Source: an uncultured Collinsella sp. (GTDB lineage: Bacteria; Actinomycetota; Coriobacteriia; Coriobacteriales; Coriobacteriaceae). From it: 64,000 nt of DNA. The DNA lies in NCBI GenBank assembly GCA_900538305.1, contig UPXY01000007.1:7582-71581 (forward strand), in the 5' to 3' direction. Made by a program: the position numbers and the translations under genes. Positions 45,045 through 53,576 of the stretch are shown here, piece by piece. The first letter of the stretch is position 1. The number at the start of each line of letters is the position of its first letter. A model generated the notes under the pieces. The model was not told the DNA's origin. It saw only the letters and a list, made by a program, of their open reading frames with translations, and made no database searches.

Positions 45045-45311
45045 TCAGTCCGGGCGCCAGATGGGCGCCGATTCGTCTTTGTGCGACTTGGTGCGAGTGT
45101 CGAGCCTGGCTTGGTAAGAGCGGCGTTTGGAGAGCTTGTGCTCGCGCGTCCCCAGATCAAAATGTTCCTTGGTGGGAGTTTTCGTGCAATCGACCAACGG
45201 CGTGCAGAATGTCCCCGCGCGGTTCGTAGAGAGGCTGTTCATGGCCATCTTCACCACGCGCGCTTTTCTGTTGTGGTGCCATGTTCGGTTCCCGAAAGAT
45301 GGGTGAGACAC
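45045..45311 (-). CDS. Possible small ORF upstream of the relaxase (uncertain)
   Basis: An open frame of up to 88 codons, basic in its second half (EHKLSKRRSYQARLDTRTKS), ends about 70 bp before the relaxase start. This is where mobilization accessory genes are often found. There is no recognisable domain and no good ribosome site. An alternative short frame starting MAPQQKSARGEDGHEQ overlaps it. It may be a decayed mobC-like gene or spurious. Confidence 0.2.
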   Translation of the reverse strand: MSHPSFGNRTWHHNRKARVVKMAMNSLSTNRAGTFCTPLVDCTKTPTKEHFDLGTREHKLSKRRSYQARLDTRTKSHKDESAPIWRPD

Positions 45312-45436
45312 TAAACGCGAGCAGCCTGCTGCACTTTACGAAACGTTTACACGAGGGGTTGCCAAAACGCGCAGCTCATGCACTCGTTCCAGCGCAAACG
45401 TCGGCCTGCGGCAAACACGGTTATGCTATGAAATGG

Positions 45437-45465
45437 TTGTTTGGCAAGCACCCTCGCGGTATACT
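45437..45465 (+). promoter_or_regulatory. Promoter of tatA
   Basis: TTGTTT (45437-45442) and TATACT (45460-45465) are separated by an ideal 17 nt. The start codon is 36 nt beyond the -10. Confidence 0.82.
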
Positions 45466-45500
45466 CAACCGAGCTCGTTTTCCAGTATTGGAGGAATACT

Positions 45501-45758
45501 ATGCCTAAAGGCTTTGAGTGGATCGTCATTCTGATCATCGCCCTGCTCATCTTCGGACCCAAGGCGCTTCCGCAGCTCGGCAAGTCGCTGGGTGCCACGG
45601 TGAAGGGTCTTCGCGAGGGTATGTCCGGCAAGGGCGACGAGGAGGCCGCTCCCGTCGAGGAGAGCGAGGAGGATCGCGAGATCCGCGAGCTCGAAGAGAA
45701 GCTTGCCGAGGCCAAGAAGAAGAAAGAGTCCGAAGGCGAAAGCCCCATTTCGGAGTAG
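45501..45758 (+). CDS. tatA: Sec-independent protein translocase TatA/E
   Basis: This 85-residue protein has one N-terminal membrane helix (WIVILIIALLIF), the FGP hinge (FGPKALPQLGKSLG), an amphipathic helix and a charged Glu/Lys tail. TatA forms the pore for folded, twin-arginine-signal proteins. GGAGG precedes the ATG. No tatC is adjacent; it must lie elsewhere. It has its own promoter and is followed by a hairpin. Confidence 0.93.
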   Translation: MPKGFEWIVILIIALLIFGPKALPQLGKSLGATVKGLREGMSGKGDEEAAPVEESEEDREIRELEEKLAEAKKKKESEGESPISE

Positions 45759-45783
45759 CTTTGTTCTTCCTATAGAACGTTTG

Positions 45784-45813
45784 CGGCCGGCTACCCGAAT
45801 GGGGCGTCGGCCG
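45784..45813 (+). terminator. Probable terminator of tatA
   Basis: CGGCCG at 45784-45789 and at 45808-45813 pair, with further pairing inside around a GAAT loop. TTATTAT follows rather than a pure T-run. Confidence 0.6.
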
Positions 45814-45863
45814 TTATTATGTGTACGCACATCGAGCTAGCATAGATGCAAGGAGCCTGCTCA

Positions 45864-46337
45864 ATGGAAACGAATGAGATTGTACTTACCACCGAGGGTC
45901 GTCAGAAGCTCGAGGAAGAGCTCGCGTATCGCGAGGGAGACCTCACCAAGGAGATCGTCGAGCGCATCAAGGCCGCTCGCGACTTCGGCGACCTCTCCGA
46001 GAACTCCGAGTATGATGACGCCCGCGAGGAGCAGGCGAAGAACGCCGCTCGCATCGCCGAGATCCGCGCGATCCTCGCGAACGCCAAGGATGCGGAGGAT
46101 ACCGGCCACACCTTCACCGTGTCGCTCGGCTGCGTCGTTGAGCTCGTGGACGAGAATGGCGAGGTGACCGAGGTCACGATCGTGGGTAGCACCGAGACCG
46201 ACTCGCTGCGCCACCGCATCTCCAACGAGTCGCCCATCGGCCGCGCAATCATCAACCACGCCGAGGGCGAGACCGTCGAGGTCCAGCTTCCCTCTGGCAA
46301 GACGCGCACGTACACCATCACGAAGATCTCGCGCTAG
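45864..46337 (+). CDS. greA: Transcription elongation factor GreA
   Basis: This 157-residue protein has the N-terminal coiled coil (about residues 10-75, ending near EYDDAREEQAKNAARIAEI) and the C-terminal FKBP-like domain (VELVDENGEVTEVTIVGSTE). It rescues backtracked RNA polymerase by stimulating transcript cleavage. The ATG at 45864 follows AAGGAG. It lies directly before lysS, a common gene order in Gram-positive bacteria, but a terminator intervenes. Confidence 0.95.
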   Translation: METNEIVLTTEGRQKLEEELAYREGDLTKEIVERIKAARDFGDLSENSEYDDAREEQAKNAARIAEIRAILANAKDAEDTGHTFTVSLGCVVELVDENGEVTEVTIVGSTETDSLRHRISNESPIGRAIINHAEGETVEVQLPSGKTRTYTITKISR

Positions 46338-46367
46338 ACCCCGGGTCGAGCGCGTCGCGTGGTTAGG

Positions 46368-46399
46368 AGCTCCCCGGGTTTCGGCCCAGGGAGCTTTTT
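46368..46399 (+). terminator. Terminator between greA and lysS
   Basis: AGCTCCC (46368-46374) pairs with GGGAGCT (46389-46395), with additional CGGG/CCAG-side pairing, followed by T5. Confidence 0.8.
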
Positions 46400-46469
46400 C
46401 GATTCTAATTCCGATCCCGTCGCTCAGGCGCTTGCGGGGTCACCCTGCGATTCGAGCAAGGAGCAGATG

Positions 46470-48473
46470 ATGGCAGAGCAGCAGGTACCGTCCACGGCCG
46501 ATACGGTCTCGACGCTGAACGACGAGCGCGCTCATCGCCTGGCGAAGCGCGCCGCGATCCTCGCGGCTGGCAGCGAGGCATACCCGGAGCACTCCGAGGT
46601 TACCGACTACGTTACCGATATCGAGGCGAAGTACGCCGGGCTCGCCGCCGGTGAGGACACCGAAGACGTGGTGAGCATAGGTGGCCGTATCATGGCAAAG
46701 CGCGGTCAGGGCAAGATCGCCTTCGTAGTGGTACGCGATACGACGGCCGAGATTCAGCTCTTCTGCCGCGTGAACGACATGAGCGAGGCGGACTGGGAGC
46801 TTCTGGGTGAGCTCGACTTAGGCGACATAGTAGGCGTGACGGGCAAGGTCGTGCGTACGAAGCGCGGCCAGCTTTCTGTGGCTCCTACCAAGCTCACGCT
46901 GCTTTCCAAGGCCGTGCGTCCGCTGCCCGAGAAGTTCCACGGCCTTTCCGACAAGGAGACCCGCTATCGCCAGCGCTACGTGGACCTTATCATGAACGAC
47001 GGTGTGCGCGAGACCTTCCGCAAGCGCTCGCAGATCATCTCGGCGTTCCGCCGCTACATGGAGGACAACGCCTACATGGAGGTCGAGACGCCCATCCTGC
47101 AGACCATCCAGGGCGGTGCCACCGCGAAGCCCTTCATCACGCACTTCAACGCGCTCAACCAGGAGTGCTACCTGCGCATCGCGACCGAGCTGCATCTGAA
47201 GCGCTTGCTCGTGGGTGGCTACGAGCGCGTATTCGAGATTGGCCGCATCTTCCGCAACGAGGGCATGGATCAGACGCACAACCCTGAGTTCACGACCATG
47301 GAAGCATACCGCGCCTATAGCGACCTCGAGGGCATGAAGGAGCTTGCTGAGGGCGTCATAAAGGCTGCCGCCAAGGCCATCGGCGCGGGCGAGCAGATCG
47401 AGTACCAGGGTCAGACGATCGACCTTTCGGGTACCTGGCCGAGCCGTCCCATGACAGAGATCGTTTCCGAAGTCATGGGTAGGGAGCTCACGCTCGATAC
47501 GCCCATCGAGGAGCTGCGTGCCGCCGCCGTCGAATGCGGCATCGAGGTCAAGCCCGAGTGGGGTGCCGGCAAGCTCATCGCCGAGATCTACGACGAGCGC
47601 GGCGAGGATTCTATCGTGAACCCTACGTTCGTGTGCGATTATCCCGTTGAAGTGAGCCCGCTCGCCAAGCGCTTCGAGGACGATCCGCGCCTCACGCACC
47701 GCTTCGAGCTGGTCATTGCCGGGCATGAGTACGCGAACGCGTTCTCTGAGCTCAACGACCCGGTTGATCAGGCCGAGCGCTTCGCCCGCCAGATGGAGGA
47801 GAAGGCCGGCGGCGATGACGAGGCCATGGAGTACGACGAGGACTATGTGCGCGCGCTCGAGTATGGCATGCCGCCGGCAGGCGGTATCGGCATTGGCATC
47901 GATCGTGTGGTCATGCTGCTCACGAATTCCGCGAGCATCCGCGACGTGCTGCTCTTCCCGCACATGCGTCCCGAGAAGGGGAGCACAAGCGGTGCCGCTG
48001 CTGCGAAAGCCGCTCAGGATGTCGCTGCTGCCGAGCAGGCCGCGAGCGCAGCGAGCCCCTTCGTGGAGCCGAAGAAGCCCACGATCGACTATAGTCGCGT
48101 GAAGATTGAGCCGCTTTTCGAAGACTTCGTCGATTTTGATACCTTCAGCCGTTCCGACTTCCGCGCGGTGAAGGTGAAGGCATGCGAGGCGGTGAAGAAG
48201 AGCAAAAAGCTCCTTGCGTTCACGCTGGATGATGGCTCGGACGAAGACCGCGTGATCCTTTCCGGCATCCACGATTACTACGAGCCGGAAGAGCTCGTGG
48301 GAAAGACCCTCATCGCCATTACGAACCTGCCGCCGCGCAAGATGATGGGCATCGATTCCTGCGGCATGATTATCAGCGCCGTGCATGCGGAGGGCGAGGG
48401 CGAAGAGGCCGAGGAGCGCCTGAACGTTCTCATCGTGGACGACAGTATCCCGGCTGGAGCGAAGCTCTATTAA
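46470..48473 (+). CDS. lysS: Lysyl-tRNA synthetase (class II) with fused C-terminal tRNA-binding domain
   Basis: Residues 1-150 form the OB-fold anticodon-binding domain. Class II motifs follow: RYRQRYVDLIMNDGVR, FEIGRIFRNEGMDQTHNPEF and GIGIGIDRVVMLLTN. The core ends near residue 515, where a normal LysRS of about 500 residues would stop. An Ala-rich linker then leads to about 110 more residues (FSRSDFRAVKVKACEAVKKS, ITNLPPRKMMGIDSCGM) that match the EMAPII/MetG C-terminal tRNA-binding fold, giving 667 residues. The ATG at 46470 is preferred to 46467 by spacing from AAGGAG. The fusion probably raises tRNA affinity. Confidence 0.94.
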   Translation: MAEQQVPSTADTVSTLNDERAHRLAKRAAILAAGSEAYPEHSEVTDYVTDIEAKYAGLAAGEDTEDVVSIGGRIMAKRGQGKIAFVVVRDTTAEIQLFCRVNDMSEADWELLGELDLGDIVGVTGKVVRTKRGQLSVAPTKLTLLSKAVRPLPEKFHGLSDKETRYRQRYVDLIMNDGVRETFRKRSQIISAFRRYMEDNAYMEVETPILQTIQGGATAKPFITHFNALNQECYLRIATELHLKRLLVGGYERVFEIGRIFRNEGMDQTHNPEFTTMEAYRAYSDLEGMKELAEGVIKAAAKAIGAGEQIEYQGQTIDLSGTWPSRPMTEIVSEVMGRELTLDTPIEELRAAAVECGIEVKPEWGAGKLIAEIYDERGEDSIVNPTFVCDYPVEVSPLAKRFEDDPRLTHRFELVIAGHEYANAFSELNDPVDQAERFARQMEEKAGGDDEAMEYDEDYVRALEYGMPPAGGIGIGIDRVVMLLTNSASIRDVLLFPHMRPEKGSTSGAAAAKAAQDVAAAEQAASAASPFVEPKKPTIDYSRVKIEPLFEDFVDFDTFSRSDFRAVKVKACEAVKKSKKLLAFTLDDGSDEDRVILSGIHDYYEPEELVGKTLIAITNLPPRKMMGIDSCGMIISAVHAEGEGEEAEERLNVLIVDDSIPAGAKLY

Positions 48474-48567
48474 GCAACGTGCGCGTTTGCTGCCGTTACT
48501 TTAGACGGGGCGCATATGGGGCGCAAGCATCGTTGCAGGCGAGACTTCTTGGCAAGCTATTGAACAA

Positions 48568-48602
48568 GAGCGGGGGCAACCGAATTTCGGCTGCCCCCGC
48601 TC
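48568..48602. terminator. Bidirectional terminator between lysS and the zinc-ribbon gene
   Basis: GAGCGGGGGCA...CCGAA pairs with TTCGG...TGCCCCCGCTC over 17 positions with one mismatch and a tiny loop. No strong T-run follows on either side, so it ends convergent transcripts mainly by stem stability. Confidence 0.75.
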
Positions 48603-48666
48603 CTTGAACATATCGGTTGCGTATTGTGCGAGCGATAGTGCCTCGTGCAATGTGCGTCGGCGAGCC

Positions 48667-49251
48667 TTACTTCCGCCCTGCAAACGTTTGGAGTGCGCCA
48701 ATCGCAATGCTCACGACGCAGGCGATGATGAAGAGCCAGCCGCCGAACAGAATGTCGACGCCGTCTTCCATCGTAATGAAAATGAAGATGAGGCCAAGCA
48801 CGCCGGCGAGGAGCGGGGCGATGTTCGCCTCGCGTCCCTTGTACAGGAAGGTGGCGCCAAGAACCACGATGCCTGGGATGAGGTAATAGAGGTTCCTGAG
48901 CGAGCCATCGACGTGTTGGCCGAAGACGTCGATGCCAAACGTCATCTGCAAGGGGCTGACATCGACGAGGCCATACAGCCCGTACATCGGCAGGAAGAAG
49001 CAGACGATGAGCACCGCGCCGGCGATGGTGCGCGCGAGCGGAAGGATGCCGCCCAGGCTACCTGCAAGCGAGCCGAGCGAGGAGCCGCTGCTGATGGGAG
49101 AGGGCGTGAACGAGGAGCCGGAGCTTTGCGTGGGTACGGGGCCGGGTACTTGACCGGGCGCCGGAGCGCTGGGCTGCTGGATGGATGCGCCGCACGAGGT
49201 GCAGACCTGGGCGCCGTCTTCGTTCTGGGCACCGCACTTGGGGCAAAACAT
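48667..49251 (-). CDS. Zinc-ribbon membrane protein, paralog 1
   Basis: This 194-residue protein begins MFCPKCGAQNEDGAQVCTSC, a zinc ribbon with two CxxC pairs. A Pro/Gly/Ser linker (about 27-60) follows, then about four membrane segments between residues 70 and 190. The soluble N-terminus is likely cytosolic. It is clearly homologous to the protein at 57652-58245, and their leader DNA is similar too. AAGGA precedes the ATG. Function unknown; such proteins are common in gut anaerobes. Confidence 0.85.
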   Translation of the reverse strand: MFCPKCGAQNEDGAQVCTSCGASIQQPSAPAPGQVPGPVPTQSSGSSFTPSPISSGSSLGSLAGSLGGILPLARTIAGAVLIVCFFLPMYGLYGLVDVSPLQMTFGIDVFGQHVDGSLRNLYYLIPGIVVLGATFLYKGREANIAPLLAGVLGLIFIFITMEDGVDILFGGWLFIIACVVSIAIGALQTFAGRK

Positions 49252-49448
49252 GATGCATTCCTTCCCGACCGCCTCGCAGCAGCACGCGCGAGGACAGCCT
49301 CTGCCGTGGATTCCCCCTATAGCTCCCATTATGCCATTCCGCGGGGACAAGTGAAGCTCTGAAATGAATGGCTTGTTGTAAGAGGGCGACTGCGAAGTGC
49401 CGCCCGAGATGATTGGATGCAGCTTATCGAATGCTGTGGCAGCGCAAG

Positions 49449-49748
49449 TTACTTCTTGCCGAAGAGGCTGCCGAGCATACCGCCGAGTCCCTCGGAAATG
49501 CCGCTAAGGTCGAATGTGCCGGCGAGGTCTCCAAGCGCTCCCAGATCGAGACCTTCGGGCAGCTTGATACCGCTGCCGGTGACATGCTCCTTGATGCCGT
49601 CGAGCACGCTGGAGAGATCGTTGCCCTCGAGGCGTTGACCGGTGATGTTCTCGATGGCACCCGCCGGATTCGCGAGCAGCTCCTTGATGGCTTCGGGGGC
49701 GTTGCCTATGTACTCGACAACCTGGTCGATAACGGCCTTGGTATCCAT
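49449..49748 (-). CDS. Small unknown protein (99 residues)
   Basis: Begins MDTKAVIDQVVEYIGNAPEA and ends LGGMLGSLFGKK. The first half is helical and the second is rich in Gly/Leu with repeated LGxLxG words, somewhat like DUF937-type small proteins, though I cannot assign it. GGAGG lies before the ATG at 49748. It follows the zinc-ribbon gene's promoter side on the same strand with a 197-bp gap, so it is probably an independent unit. Confidence 0.65.
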   Translation of the reverse strand: MDTKAVIDQVVEYIGNAPEAIKELLANPAGAIENITGQRLEGNDLSSVLDGIKEHVTGSGIKLPEGLDLGALGDLAGTFDLSGISEGLGGMLGSLFGKK

Positions 49749-49964
49749 GACGTCCTCCGTATTCGAGGTGGCACATACGCGCAAACTATACCGCGCGATC
49801 GCCTTGTGCGGTAGCGGTTCGGCTAGTCGAATGTTGTGGGGCAGAGTAGTCGATTATCGGATCAACGCCGAAGCCGCAGCATGGCAGAAAGAAAAAAGCG
49901 CATCCTCATATGGCGTTTAGAAGAATCGCTTGAAGAGATGCTGGCTAGAAGCAAAAACAAAGGA

Positions 49965-50041
49965 AATATCTGTGAAACACAGATATTAGTATTGAAACAA
50001 AAGTAGATTTAGCTATATTGAATTTGGTGGTCCGTTTACGG
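49965..50041 (+). promoter_or_regulatory. Promoter and operators of the aldo/keto reductase gene
   Basis: TTGAAA (49992-49997) and TATATT (50014-50019) are 16 nt apart. Directly upstream is a perfect palindrome AATATCTGTG-AAA-CACAGATATT (49965-49987). Directly downstream is GTCCGTTTACGG (50030-50041), whose CCGT-TT-ACGG core is also palindromic. GTCCGTTTACGG recurs at 53604-53615 before the aldolase gene, and GAAACACAGA also recurs there, pointing to one shared regulator, probably the DeoR protein encoded between them. Confidence 0.7.
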
Positions 50042-50068
50042 CGATTGATCGAAGGGACGAATCCAAAG

Positions 50069-51049
50069 ATGGATATGGTTAAGCTTGGCGATACCGGCAT
50101 CGAGATTTCTAAGATTGGCTTGGGAACTTGGGCAATCGGCGGCGGTCCGGCATGGAACGGCGATTTGGATACCCAGGTGTGCATCGATACGATTCACAAG
50201 GCGAACGAGGTTGGGATCAACCTTGTAGATACGGCTCCTGGTTATAACTTTGGTAACAGCGAAGTTATCGTAGGCAAGGCGCTTAAGGGCCTGGATCGCT
50301 CCAGCGTTATCCTCGAGACGAAGTGCGGCATCGTGTGGGATCGCAAGGGAAGCCTGTTCAACAAGGTTGGCGATCGTCAGCTTTATAAGAATCTTTCTCC
50401 CGAGTCTGTTCGCGAGGAGATTGAGGCAAGTCTCGAGCGCTTGGGCACCGATTACATCGATATCTATATGACGCACTGGCAGTCTGTCGAGCCGTATTTC
50501 ACTCCTATCGAGGAAACGATGGAGGTGCTGCTCGATCTTAAGCGCCAAGGCAAGATTCGTGCGATCGGCGCAGCGAACGTGACCACCGATCACATCAAGG
50601 AATACCTCCGCTGCGGCGAGCTCGATATTATCCAGGCAAAATACAGCCTGCTTGATCGTGCGGTTGAGGATGAGCTGTTCGATCTTTGCCGAGAGAACGA
50701 CATCGTCATTCAGGCGTACTCACCGCTCGAGCAGGGTCTGCTCACCGGCACCATCGAGAAGGGCTATATCCCGACGGGCGCACGTGCGAATAAGAAGTGG
50801 TGGCAGCCGGGTAACCTCGAGCGCGTTGTCGATATGCTCGATAGCTGGAAGCCCTTGTGCGAAAAGTACGACTGCGGAATTCCCACGCTTGCGCTTGCTT
50901 GGGTGCTTGCCCAGGGCGATTTCATTTCGATTCTGAGCGGATCCACGACCCCTCAGCAGGTTGAGGAGAACATCCGCGCTGCACAGATTGGCCTTTCGAA
51001 AGAAGACGCCGACTGGATGCGCGAACAGGCGGAAGCGCTTGAGGACTAA
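50069..51049 (+). CDS. Aldo/keto reductase
   Basis: This 326-residue NADP(H)-dependent TIM-barrel oxidoreductase has an IGLGTWAIGGG start, NLVDTAPGYNFGNSE with catalytic Asp and Tyr, the Lys in ILETKCG and the His in DIYMTHWQSVEP, completing the tetrad. Relatives act on sugars and polyols. It heads a cluster with a transporter, a DeoR regulator and a PTS. It may reduce or oxidise the imported sugar, taking the place of a polyol dehydrogenase, which the cluster lacks. The ATG at 50069 follows GAAGGGA. Confidence 0.9.
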   Translation: MDMVKLGDTGIEISKIGLGTWAIGGGPAWNGDLDTQVCIDTIHKANEVGINLVDTAPGYNFGNSEVIVGKALKGLDRSSVILETKCGIVWDRKGSLFNKVGDRQLYKNLSPESVREEIEASLERLGTDYIDIYMTHWQSVEPYFTPIEETMEVLLDLKRQGKIRAIGAANVTTDHIKEYLRCGELDIIQAKYSLLDRAVEDELFDLCRENDIVIQAYSPLEQGLLTGTIEKGYIPTGARANKKWWQPGNLERVVDMLDSWKPLCEKYDCGIPTLALAWVLAQGDFISILSGSTTPQQVEENIRAAQIGLSKEDADWMREQAEALED

Positions 51050-51132
51050 CTCTTGGATAGCGGGGCGGCGATAGTGCCGCTCTGCGGATTCCAGAAAAAC
51101 CAGAGGCCAGGCATACGGAAAAGGGAGATGCT

Positions 51133-52578
51133 ATGAGGGCAGCGGGTGACGACAAGGCTTGTATGGGGGACGCGCCCAATAACGGGTGTGAATATGAGCC
51201 GAATAGCGACGCTCGGCTGGACCGTCTGCCTTCCACACGGTGGAGATGGAAAATCTTTCTTATGTCTGGCCTCGCTGTTCTGTTTGCTTGGAGCAACTAC
51301 GTTAGCGGCCTCGTGCTAGCGCAGCTGACGGAAGTAGGCTGGGTTGACTCGACTATCAGCGCGCTCTTCACATCGGTATACATGGCTGGCATGTTCCTAG
51401 GCTCACTCCTTGGCGGTGTTATCGGAGATTCGATCGGTCGGCGCAGAGGCTATCTTGCGTTCGTTGGACTTCACACGCTGTGCATGTATCTAGCATCGAT
51501 CGCACTCGATATCGTGACGCTAACAATCGTTCGAGGAGCGATGGGGTTTGGTCTTGGAGCCCTTCTTGTGACGATATTCGCAGGCTTTGCTGAATACGTG
51601 CCCGCCTCTTCACGGGGGACATGGATGGGTCGCAATTCCTTCCTAGGAAATTGCAGCAATCCAATCTCATCGCTGCTTGCAACGCTCATTACGCCATTTG
51701 TAACCGCGGATATGAACTGGCGGTTGATGTTCTTAATCCCAGCGATTTTATCGACGCTCGTGTGGCTGTGGGCATGGAGGAGCTATCCGGAATCCCCTCG
51801 GTGGCTGGAATCAAAGGGTAGGCTCGATCAGGCGACGCGTGTTCTGGATGGTATCGAGCGTGAGGTAGAGCGGGAATTTGGTGCGCCTTTGCCGCCCGTG
51901 CCAGAGCAGACCTCGCATGAAAAAGCAGTGCAGCACGAGGCGGTTCCATATCGAGAACTTTTTCATGGTGACTTGCTTAAGCGCGTGATCCTTGGCGCAT
52001 TCGTGCTAATCGCGATGAATGTGACCGCTTATACGCTCATGACATGGTTGCCCACGATATTGCTGCTTAAAGGCATAGATCTCAACCGTTCGTTTGTGCT
52101 TTATACCGTTATGGCGATCGGTGCGCCAACGGGTGCATTTCTAGCTATGTTGCTCATGGATCGTCTGCCGCGAAAGCTCTTTGGAATTGGCCTTTTGCTT
52201 GCGATGTCGGTGTTGGGTCCCGTATTCGCTGTGCAGGAGAACCATGCCGCTATTTGCATTCTCGGTTTTTTCCTACAAGTCATTGTCGAGATGTACGTTG
52301 TCTTCTCGTCTGGAGTGTACGTTCCTGAAATCTGGCCGACAGAGGTGCGAATGCGAGGGTCGGGGCTTGCGAACTCGATTGGTCGCATCAGCGGTATCAT
52401 TACCCCATTCTGCGTTTCATTCCTTCTGAGTGGTTTCGGGGCGCTGCCGGTGTTCGCCATGATGTCGGTCGTAGCGGCTTCCGCAGCAACTGTCATTGCA
52501 GTTCTTGGATTCGACACTCGCGGTATGACGGCTGAAGAAATAGGAAGCGTTACGGCAGGAGTTCATTCGCAGGCATAA
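51133..52578 (+). CDS. MFS transporter, sugar-porter-like
   Basis: This 481-residue protein has about 12 membrane helices. Loop 2-3 carries GGVIGDSIGRRRGYL (GxxxDxxGRR motif) and the central loop starts SYPESPRWLESKG, the PESPRWL signature of sugar porters and related MHS carriers. The first 40 residues are hydrophilic. AAGGGAGATG precedes the ATG. Its place between the aldo/keto reductase and the DeoR gene suggests uptake of the same or a related substrate without phosphorylation, alongside the PTS. Confidence 0.88.
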   Translation: MRAAGDDKACMGDAPNNGCEYEPNSDARLDRLPSTRWRWKIFLMSGLAVLFAWSNYVSGLVLAQLTEVGWVDSTISALFTSVYMAGMFLGSLLGGVIGDSIGRRRGYLAFVGLHTLCMYLASIALDIVTLTIVRGAMGFGLGALLVTIFAGFAEYVPASSRGTWMGRNSFLGNCSNPISSLLATLITPFVTADMNWRLMFLIPAILSTLVWLWAWRSYPESPRWLESKGRLDQATRVLDGIEREVEREFGAPLPPVPEQTSHEKAVQHEAVPYRELFHGDLLKRVILGAFVLIAMNVTAYTLMTWLPTILLLKGIDLNRSFVLYTVMAIGAPTGAFLAMLLMDRLPRKLFGIGLLLAMSVLGPVFAVQENHAAICILGFFLQVIVEMYVVFSSGVYVPEIWPTEVRMRGSGLANSIGRISGIITPFCVSFLLSGFGALPVFAMMSVVAASAATVIAVLGFDTRGMTAEEIGSVTAGVHSQA

Positions 52579-52671
52579 TTGCAGGTGAACGGATATAATG
52601 GGCGAAGGGTTGTTCAGATAGAGCTTTGCCCTTTCGAACACCCGGTTTTCAAAGAGTAAAAGAGGTGTACT

Positions 52672-53430
52672 GTGGCCGCCCAAGATAGGCGTCGGGTTAT
52701 TGAAGAAGAACTTGCCCAAATTGGTAAGGTAGTCGTTTCCGATTTGAGTAAACGACTTGGAGTTACCGAAGAAACTATTAGGCGGGACTTAGAGCGCTTG
52801 GAGAACGACGGAGTTCTGAAGCGTACCTATGGTGGTGCCATTCCGAATCCCGGACGTACGCAATACACTGATGTTCAATACTACAAGCGGGCGGTACAGC
52901 GCGTAGAAGAGAAGCAAAAGATTGCGCGCAACGTGCTCCCCTTACTTGAGAACGCCAGCACAATCGCAGCCGATTCAAGCACTACGACGGGCGAGGCGAT
53001 CAAACTGGTAAAAGATAGGTCGGATCTAACGCTGCTCACGAACTCAACGGCTGCACTCCAGGAATTAGTGGATGGCAAGATTGCCGTGGTTTGCCCCGGC
53101 GGAGAATTCCACCGCGGTACCTTATCTTTGCGCGGGGAAGCTACGAAATCTGCGATACGCAAGTATCGCGTTGATGCATTCATCGTGAGCTGCATGGGAA
53201 TTGACGAGAGTGCGGTATTCGATAGCCGTCCCGAAGAAACCGAGATAAAACGCGCATTTATTGATCAGGCGGCGAAGGTTATCCTGCTTGCCGATCATAC
53301 AAAGTTTGGGCAAGTCGCCTTTGTAAAGGTGGCAAGCCTCGATAAGATCGACTACCTTGTGACCGACGAGGAGCCAAGTGAAGCGTGGAAGGCTGTCTGC
53401 GCGAAGCACGATGTCAAGCTTGTCTATTAG
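52672..53430 (+). CDS. DeoR-family transcriptional regulator
   Basis: This 252-residue protein has an N-terminal HTH (VVVSDLSKRLGVTEETIRRD) and a C-terminal sugar-phosphate-sensing DeoR domain (TIAADSSTTTGEAIKLV, ILLADHTKFG). The start is GTG at 52672 behind AGAGG. DeoR repressors usually respond to a phosphorylated intermediate of the pathway they control. Here the targets are probably the flanking transcripts, which share CCGTTTACGG sites. Codons are less G/C-biased than in the PTS genes, as is normal for a regulator. Confidence 0.92.
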   Translation: MAAQDRRRVIEEELAQIGKVVVSDLSKRLGVTEETIRRDLERLENDGVLKRTYGGAIPNPGRTQYTDVQYYKRAVQRVEEKQKIARNVLPLLENASTIAADSSTTTGEAIKLVKDRSDLTLLTNSTAALQELVDGKIAVVCPGGEFHRGTLSLRGEATKSAIRKYRVDAFIVSCMGIDESAVFDSRPEETEIKRAFIDQAAKVILLADHTKFGQVAFVKVASLDKIDYLVTDEEPSEAWKAVCAKHDVKLVY

Positions 53431-53488
53431 TATGCGGAGAAAGTGCTTCTCGCACTGACGTTGGGCGAACGTGTTGCATGGATCAGGG

Positions 53489-53521
53489 GAGGGAGCTCGA
53501 AATTCGAGCGCCCTCTTTTTT
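53489..53521 (+). terminator. Terminator after the DeoR gene
   Basis: GAGGG..GCTCGAA and TTCGAGC..CCCTC pair with one mismatch between blocks, followed by T6. Confidence 0.88.
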
Positions 53522-53576
53522 GTATTTGCTGGTAGGCGATATTTTCTTTCAGACAGCAATTGAGCAAAAAACAGAT

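Larger units (their letters stand above)
41044..45310. mobile_element. Putative genomic island next to tRNA-Pro
   Basis: Directly after tRNA-Pro the sequence turns visibly AT-richer with unbiased codons, and carries a cytosine methyltransferase, a probable restriction enzyme, a small membrane protein and a relaxase. Normal G/C-biased housekeeping genes resume at tatA. The position downstream of a tRNA fits integration, but I found no integrase and no second copy of the tRNA 3' end near 45.3 kb. This is therefore probably a decayed integrative mobilizable element. The stretch 41044-41299 has no gene. Confidence 0.6.

Noticed and set aside
44975..45160. N-terminal extension of the relaxase to 45160
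   Set aside because: The extension is low-complexity and lacks a start signal; the ATG at 44974 has a good ribosome site.
40975..45310. att direct repeats flanking the island at tRNA-Pro
   Set aside because: I could not find a second copy of the tRNA-Pro 3' end near the far boundary, so integration into the tRNA is not proven.
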